NCBI GenBank assembly: GCA_030638765.1
Contig: DAOWDZ010000049.1
Span: 1 to 9,739, forward strand
Length of the DNA stretch: 9,739 nucleotides
Direction: 5' to 3'
Source of the DNA: Desulfocapsa sp.
GTDB lineage: Bacteria > Desulfobacterota > Desulfobulbia > Desulfobulbales > Desulfocapsaceae
The position numbers and the translations under genes are program-made. Positions 6,683 to 9,739 of this stretch are shown piece after piece. Within the stretch, counting starts at the first letter, position 1; the number at the start of each line of letters is the position of its first letter. The notes beneath the pieces were generated by a model. It was not told the origin of the DNA. It did not search any database and saw only the letters and a list, made by a program, of their open reading frames with translations.

Positions 6683-7081
6683 ATGACTAAATATTTCGTG
6701 AAAGTTTTTTGGATGACCATTCTTACAGGTGGTTTTATGCTGACAAATCAGGCGATGGCCACTGATGGTTACGATGTGAAAAAATTTGGACCTAAAAATC
6801 CAATTATTATGGAAAAACCGGTTAATGTGATTTTTGATCACAGGGTTCATACGGATACGGTGGGGCTTGAATGTGCAGCCTGTCATGATGATCTTTTTGC
6901 AATGCAGCGTGGTGTTACAAAAGTTGATCAAACTATGCGTGCTCTTGCGGCAGGAAAATCCTGCGGTGCCTGCCATGATGGCAGAAGTGCCTTTGCTTCA
7001 AATACTCGTTGCAATGCCTGTCACATTAAACCGAAAAACTTAACTCCTTCGGATCCGCATCCTCATACGGCTGCCCATTAA
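6683..7081 (+). CDS. Periplasmic triheme c7-type cytochrome
   Basis: An exported c-type cytochrome that probably moves electrons through the periplasm. Residues 1-26 form a Sec signal peptide ending AMA, cleaved before T27. Three CxxCH heme sites follow: CAACH (64-68), CGACH (94-98) and CNACH (110-114). The FDHRVH segment (51-56) supplies two likely distal ligands (H53 and H56), and the C-terminal DPHPH stretch (H126, H128 or H132) could supply the third, as in bis-histidine triheme domains. The spacing, with TMRALAAGKSCGACHDGRSAF (84-104) between hemes one and three, fits the c7-type triheme family known from Geobacter and sulfate reducers. The ATG is preceded by AGGGG (6670-6674). The gene is divergent from two small membrane protein genes and 113 bases ahead of a DsrE-family gene. 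The redox partner is not identifiable here. Confidence 0.92.
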   Translation: MTKYFVKVFWMTILTGGFMLTNQAMATDGYDVKKFGPKNPIIMEKPVNVIFDHRVHTDTVGLECAACHDDLFAMQRGVTKVDQTMRALAAGKSCGACHDGRSAFASNTRCNACHIKPKNLTPSDPHPHTAAH

Positions 7082-7127
7082 AGATATCCTGAAGTTAAAA
7101 GCTTTTTAAAACAAATTCTGATATCTT
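7081..7127 (+). terminator. Inverted repeat directly after the cytochrome stop codon
   Basis: AAGATATC (7081-7088) and GATATCTT (7120-7127) are perfect 8-base inverted arms starting on the last base of the stop codon. Inside lies a second AT-rich symmetrical stretch around 7094-7112 (GTTAAAAGC / CTTTTTAAAAC). The fold is AT-rich and no T-run follows the outer arm, so it may be an attenuating or mRNA-stabilising structure between cytochrome and DsrE genes rather than a full terminator. Confidence 0.35.
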
Positions 7128-7194
7128 CGAGATTAGAAAAGTAAAGTATTTGTAGAAATTATGGTAATCAAAGTAGGTAAAGGAGTTTGTTGTC

Positions 7195-7545
7195 ATGTAT
7201 TACAAAGCAGTTATACACATCGATCTTGAAGATGATCTTATTTTCAACCTTGGCCTGAGTAACCTTACCAACACCCTTGAGGCACTTGAGGGTAAAGAAA
7301 AGGATTTAATCCTTCTTGTTACAGGACCGGGTGTTGCGTTACTGGCCGGGGATCAGGTGTATGTTTTTATGGAAAAACTTCGCCTTGTTACTGCTGCTGG
7401 AGTACGAATTCAGGTCTGTGAAAGAGCAATGAAACTCTTTGATATTCCTGCGGATGAATTATTTGATGGTTGTGAAATCATTCCAGCAGGTGTTGTGGGA
7501 TTGATAGAACTGCAGCATGATGGTTTTGCTTATATCAAGCCGTAG
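7195..7545 (+). CDS. DsrE-family protein
   Basis: A 116-residue cytosolic protein of the DsrE/DsrF-like fold. This superfamily includes sulfur-carrier subunits (DsrE, TusD) and many proteins of unknown role. The features seen are an N-terminal strand (YKAVIHIDL, 3-11), the LILLVTGPGVALLAG segment (38-52), GVRIQVCERAMKLFDI (69-84), with a cysteine (C75) at the position where active members keep the sulfur-binding cysteine, and the typical C-terminal IIPAGVVGLIELQHDGFAYIKP region (95-116). An additional cysteine lies at 93. AAAGGAG stands 9 bases before the ATG. It follows the triheme cytochrome gene on the same strand by 113 bases, so cotranscription is possible. The single-gene setting, without DsrF or DsrH partners, means that a role in sulfur trafficking is only a possibility. 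Confidence 0.88.
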   Translation: MYYKAVIHIDLEDDLIFNLGLSNLTNTLEALEGKEKDLILLVTGPGVALLAGDQVYVFMEKLRLVTAAGVRIQVCERAMKLFDIPADELFDGCEIIPAGVVGLIELQHDGFAYIKP

Positions 7546-7573
7546 TGGGCTTTAGTAAATAGGTGCAGTTTTA

Positions 7574-7616
7574 AAGTTCTGTTATGGGATCCGTTCGGTA
7601 GCCCATGACAGAACTT
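7574..7616 (+). terminator. Strong 15-base hairpin after the DsrE-family gene
   Basis: The arms AAGTTCTGTTATGGG (7574-7588) and CCCATGACAGAACTT (7602-7616) pair over 15 bases with one G-U pair and a 13-base loop. The hairpin starts 29 bases after the DsrE-family stop codon. Only a short, broken T-rich stretch follows, so this is either a rho-independent terminator with a poor U-tract or a 3'-end stabiliser. It isolates fructose bisphosphatase transcription from the upstream genes. Confidence 0.6.
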
Positions 7617-7707
7617 ATCTTGTGTTACACTTTCTCTGTAAAAGCTATTCCGGTTCCTATTATCGTACAGTATAATGCGTTGCTCTTTATTGTTAAAACC
7701 ATAATAC

Positions 7708-7736
7708 TTGCCATAGTTTTGATTGCTCTATATATT
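7708..7736 (+). promoter_or_regulatory. Sigma-70-like promoter of fbp
   Basis: TTGCCA (7708-7713) and TATATT (7731-7736) are separated by exactly 17 bases, a near-consensus -35/-10 pair. Transcription would start around 7743, giving a leader of about 100 bases before the ATG at 7844. It lies downstream of the DsrE hairpin and upstream of a palindrome at 7767-7781. Confidence 0.6.
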
Positions 7737-7766
7737 AATGATAGTATTTTGAGAAGGTATCATATG

Positions 7767-7781
7767 ATCTCCCTGGGAGAT
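7767..7781. promoter_or_regulatory. Palindrome in the fbp leader (possible operator or leader hairpin)
   Basis: ATCTCCC-T-GGGAGAT is a perfect 7+7 base inverted repeat around a single base. It lies about 25-40 bases downstream of the predicted transcription start of fbp and 62 bases before its start codon. The one-base centre makes an RNA hairpin strained and favours a protein-binding operator on DNA, with repression by roadblock as one option. The regulator is unknown. Confidence 0.4.
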
Positions 7782-7843
7782 TACTCTTTATTGAATACCA
7801 GATTGGATTTGTCCCCATTATTTGCTCAGCTAAGGAGAGAAAC

Positions 7844-9655
7844 ATGAAGGAAGAGCGTTTTCGTTTGCATGCCAGTGAGGTCGATGGATTAGCTGAGCAA
7901 CTACTGCAATTGGAAAATGAACTGAACTCCAACATCCCCGTAACTCTCTGGATCAGTGATCTACATGGTGAAGGGGATCGCTTCATGGCAATTCTCAGGG
8001 GGCGTTTCGGGATGATCTACCAGACCTGCCGCGAGGCGCTTCCAAACACATTCAGCGTTGATAAAATCCAGTATCTTACTCAAATCATCCGTAAAAAAGA
8101 GTATTTTGCTGAAGACAACATCCTCATGGATACTCAGGATGTTATCTTTTGCCTGGTTGAAATACTCAAATATCGTTTGTCTAATATCAGACATCGCACA
8201 AAGAATATTTTTCCTCCAGAATTTCGAAACACTATAAAACGTTTGATTTCAGGTCTTCCTGTCCCGGATCACGTATTTGAAGAGCCTGTCCTGTCAGAAA
8301 GGTTAATAGCACATCTTGCCCATAGTATCAGGCAGATACTGCTTGATCGCATACTGGTGCTTGGTGATATATTTGATCGAGGTTCACAGCCGGATAAGAT
8401 AATACGCATTTTATCATCACCTGCCTATAGGGATATGGTGGACTATGTTTTTGGAAACCATGATATCCTGTGGATGGGAGCGGTGGCAGGGAACAGGTCT
8501 CTTGTTGCTGAAGCAATGCGTATCACGTGTCGTTATGATCATTTTGAAATGTTGGAAAGATTCTCTTTGGACAGCTCAAAACTTGCTGCCTTTGCAGAGA
8601 AGAACTATCCCGTTGAGAAAGTGACAGGAAGGATTAAAGCAAAAACCGATATGGGAAGGAGCATGGAAAAGGCTCTCACCGTAATTCAGTTTAAGCTTGA
8701 AGAACAAATCATACAGCGTTTTCCGGAATATGAAATGGAATCCAGGCTCTGGCTGGATCGGCTCGCTGAAATGTTAAAAACAGGAAATACAGCAGGTCTT
8801 AATGATATCCATTTTCCAACAATTGATTTTGAACACCCTGCAAGACTTACCACTGAAGAACAGGATGTTATCGATGATTTAACCCAACAATTTACCACAA
8901 ATACAAAGATTAAGCGGCTTCTCGGCTATTTCTTTAAAAAAGGCAAGACCTACCATGTACACAATAACAGTTTAAATATCCATGCCCTGGTGCCATCAAA
9001 GGCCGATGGTGAATTTGAAAGCTTTTTAGGCCGTCGTGGTAAGGATCTCCTCGATTTTGTGCAGGAAACCATTGAACGCGTAGGAAAACGATATCTAGCA
9101 GGAGAAGAGCAGGAGATAAAGGACCAGGCACTGTTCTTTTATCTCTGGTGTGGACCTAAATCCCCCTTCTTTGGAAAACACGCCATGAAAACATTCGAGA
9201 GATATTTTCTTCTTGATCCTAAAAGTCATGGAGAAAAAACACTCTACTGGAAGAAAAATCTTCGCACTGATGCTTTTAAGCAAAAACTTCAGGAAGAGTT
9301 TGGTATTAAGCGTGTGGTGTTTGGGCATACTCCTGTTGATTATACAAAGGGTAATTCGATGGCCTCTAAAGATGGGGTGGCAATCAACGTGGATGGCGGG
9401 TTTGCAGCAGCCTATTATAATCGTGGTCATGCTCTTGTTCATACACCATACCAACTTTTCGGGATTATTCTTCCCACTCCTGAAGAGATGAAGGCGGCTG
9501 CCAGGAATTTGGAGTCTGCACCTCTTGATATTGAACTTATAGATGAATTCAGACAGCCCATGAAGATTAAGGATACGGCCAAAGGCGTTCACTTGAAACA
9601 ACAGAGTGATGCTTTATTGGAACGAATAAGAAATTTTACCGATGTGAGACCCTGA
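7844..9655 (+). CDS. fbp: Fructose-1,6-bisphosphatase, class III
   Basis: This enzyme hydrolyses fructose 1,6-bisphosphate to fructose 6-phosphate, the committed step of gluconeogenesis, in the cytosol. Class III enzymes belong to the calcineurin-like metallophosphoesterases, and the metal-binding motifs are all present: [10 protein letters not shown] (38-47), GDIFDRG (174-180), GNHD (204-207), GHTPVD (494-499) and NVDGGF (515-520). The long insert between GNHD and GHTPVD is characteristic of the class. At 603 residues it is slightly shorter than Bacillus-type enzymes (about 640-670) but looks complete. AAGGAGA (7832-7838) precedes the ATG at proper spacing. It appears to be a single-gene unit with its own promoter and a leader palindrome. 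The class is best known from Firmicutes and Bacteroidetes, so its presence in a probable deltaproteobacterium is worth noting. Confidence 0.97.
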   Translation: MKEERFRLHASEVDGLAEQLLQLENELNSNIPVTLWISDLHGEGDRFMAILRGRFGMIYQTCREALPNTFSVDKIQYLTQIIRKKEYFAEDNILMDTQDVIFCLVEILKYRLSNIRHRTKNIFPPEFRNTIKRLISGLPVPDHVFEEPVLSERLIAHLAHSIRQILLDRILVLGDIFDRGSQPDKIIRILSSPAYRDMVDYVFGNHDILWMGAVAGNRSLVAEAMRITCRYDHFEMLERFSLDSSKLAAFAEKNYPVEKVTGRIKAKTDMGRSMEKALTVIQFKLEEQIIQRFPEYEMESRLWLDRLAEMLKTGNTAGLNDIHFPTIDFEHPARLTTEEQDVIDDLTQQFTTNTKIKRLLGYFFKKGKTYHVHNNSLNIHALVPSKADGEFESFLGRRGKDLLDFVQETIERVGKRYLAGEEQEIKDQALFFYLWCGPKSPFFGKHAMKTFERYFLLDPKSHGEKTLYWKKNLRTDAFKQKLQEEFGIKRVVFGHTPVDYTKGNSMASKDGVAINVDGGFAAAYYNRGHALVHTPYQLFGIILPTPEEMKAAARNLESAPLDIELIDEFRQPMKIKDTAKGVHLKQQSDALLERIRNFTDVRP

Positions 9656-9739
9656 CTCTAATGTCGGGTATCTGTCGCTGGGCATTGATAAATAGAAAAT
9701 TGGATTGATGTATGAATATTAATTATGGAATGGAAATTG

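Noticed and set aside
7605..7847. An 80-residue plus-strand frame with a hydrophobic middle, overlapping the fbp start codon by an ATGA junction
   Set aside because: Its ATG lies inside the right arm of the strong hairpin, has no ribosome-binding site, and the frame runs through a near-consensus promoter and a palindrome. The hydrophobic stretch is explained by T-rich intergenic DNA. A conserved homologue would change this view.
9656..9739. Short hairpin (CCTGAC/GTCGGG) and an ATG at 9712 after fbp
   Set aside because: The hairpin has 6 pairs with one G-U and no T-run. The ATG has no ribosome-binding site and only nine codons are visible before the window ends.

Overview
The window looks like a chromosomal segment of a Gram-negative, anaerobic, cytochrome-rich bacterium, most likely a deltaproteobacterium (Desulfobacterota, sulfate-reducer type). 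The basis is an exported triheme c-type cytochrome, a DsrE-family protein, a lipoprotein-type solute-binding protein and moderate GC content. This placement is inferred from gene content and protein style; no rRNA or tRNA gene is present to confirm it.

Layout. (1) Positions 3-2427, plus strand: the 3' part of a DUF3352-like gene, a small unknown gene, and thiL (thiamine-phosphate kinase), which overlaps the small gene by one base. (2) Positions 2451-4616, minus strand: a tight three-gene operon, read as alpha/beta hydrolase, then family-3 solute-binding lipoprotein, then dCMP deaminase, with gaps of only 2 and 7 bases (hydrolase start revised to 4616). It converges on thiL. (3) Positions 4761-5510, plus strand: a metallo-beta-lactamase-fold hydrolase of the N-acyl-homoserine-lactonase type, divergent from the hydrolase operon. 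A perfect inverted repeat lies between the two. (4) Positions 5603-6141, minus strand: two small unknown membrane proteins with near-identical ribosome-binding sites. They sit behind a good sigma-54 type -24/-12 element and, further upstream, an array of phased GTGTKGCG repeats. (5) Positions 6683-7545, plus strand: a periplasmic triheme c7-type cytochrome and a DsrE-family protein, divergent from the small membrane genes across a 541-base intergenic region. A long hairpin follows the DsrE gene. (6) Positions 7844-9655, plus strand: a class III fructose-1,6-bisphosphatase with its own sigma-70-like promoter and a palindrome in the leader.

Most genes are ordinary housekeeping or metabolic genes (thiamine diphosphate, dUMP supply, gluconeogenesis). 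The part most likely to hold undescribed biology is 5600-7550. There, two uncharacterised small membrane proteins, a triheme cytochrome and a DsrE-like protein share a large regulatory region that combines a putative sigma-54 promoter with an enhancer-like repeat array. The second point of interest is the lactonase-like enzyme, which lacks the usual metal-bridging aspartate.
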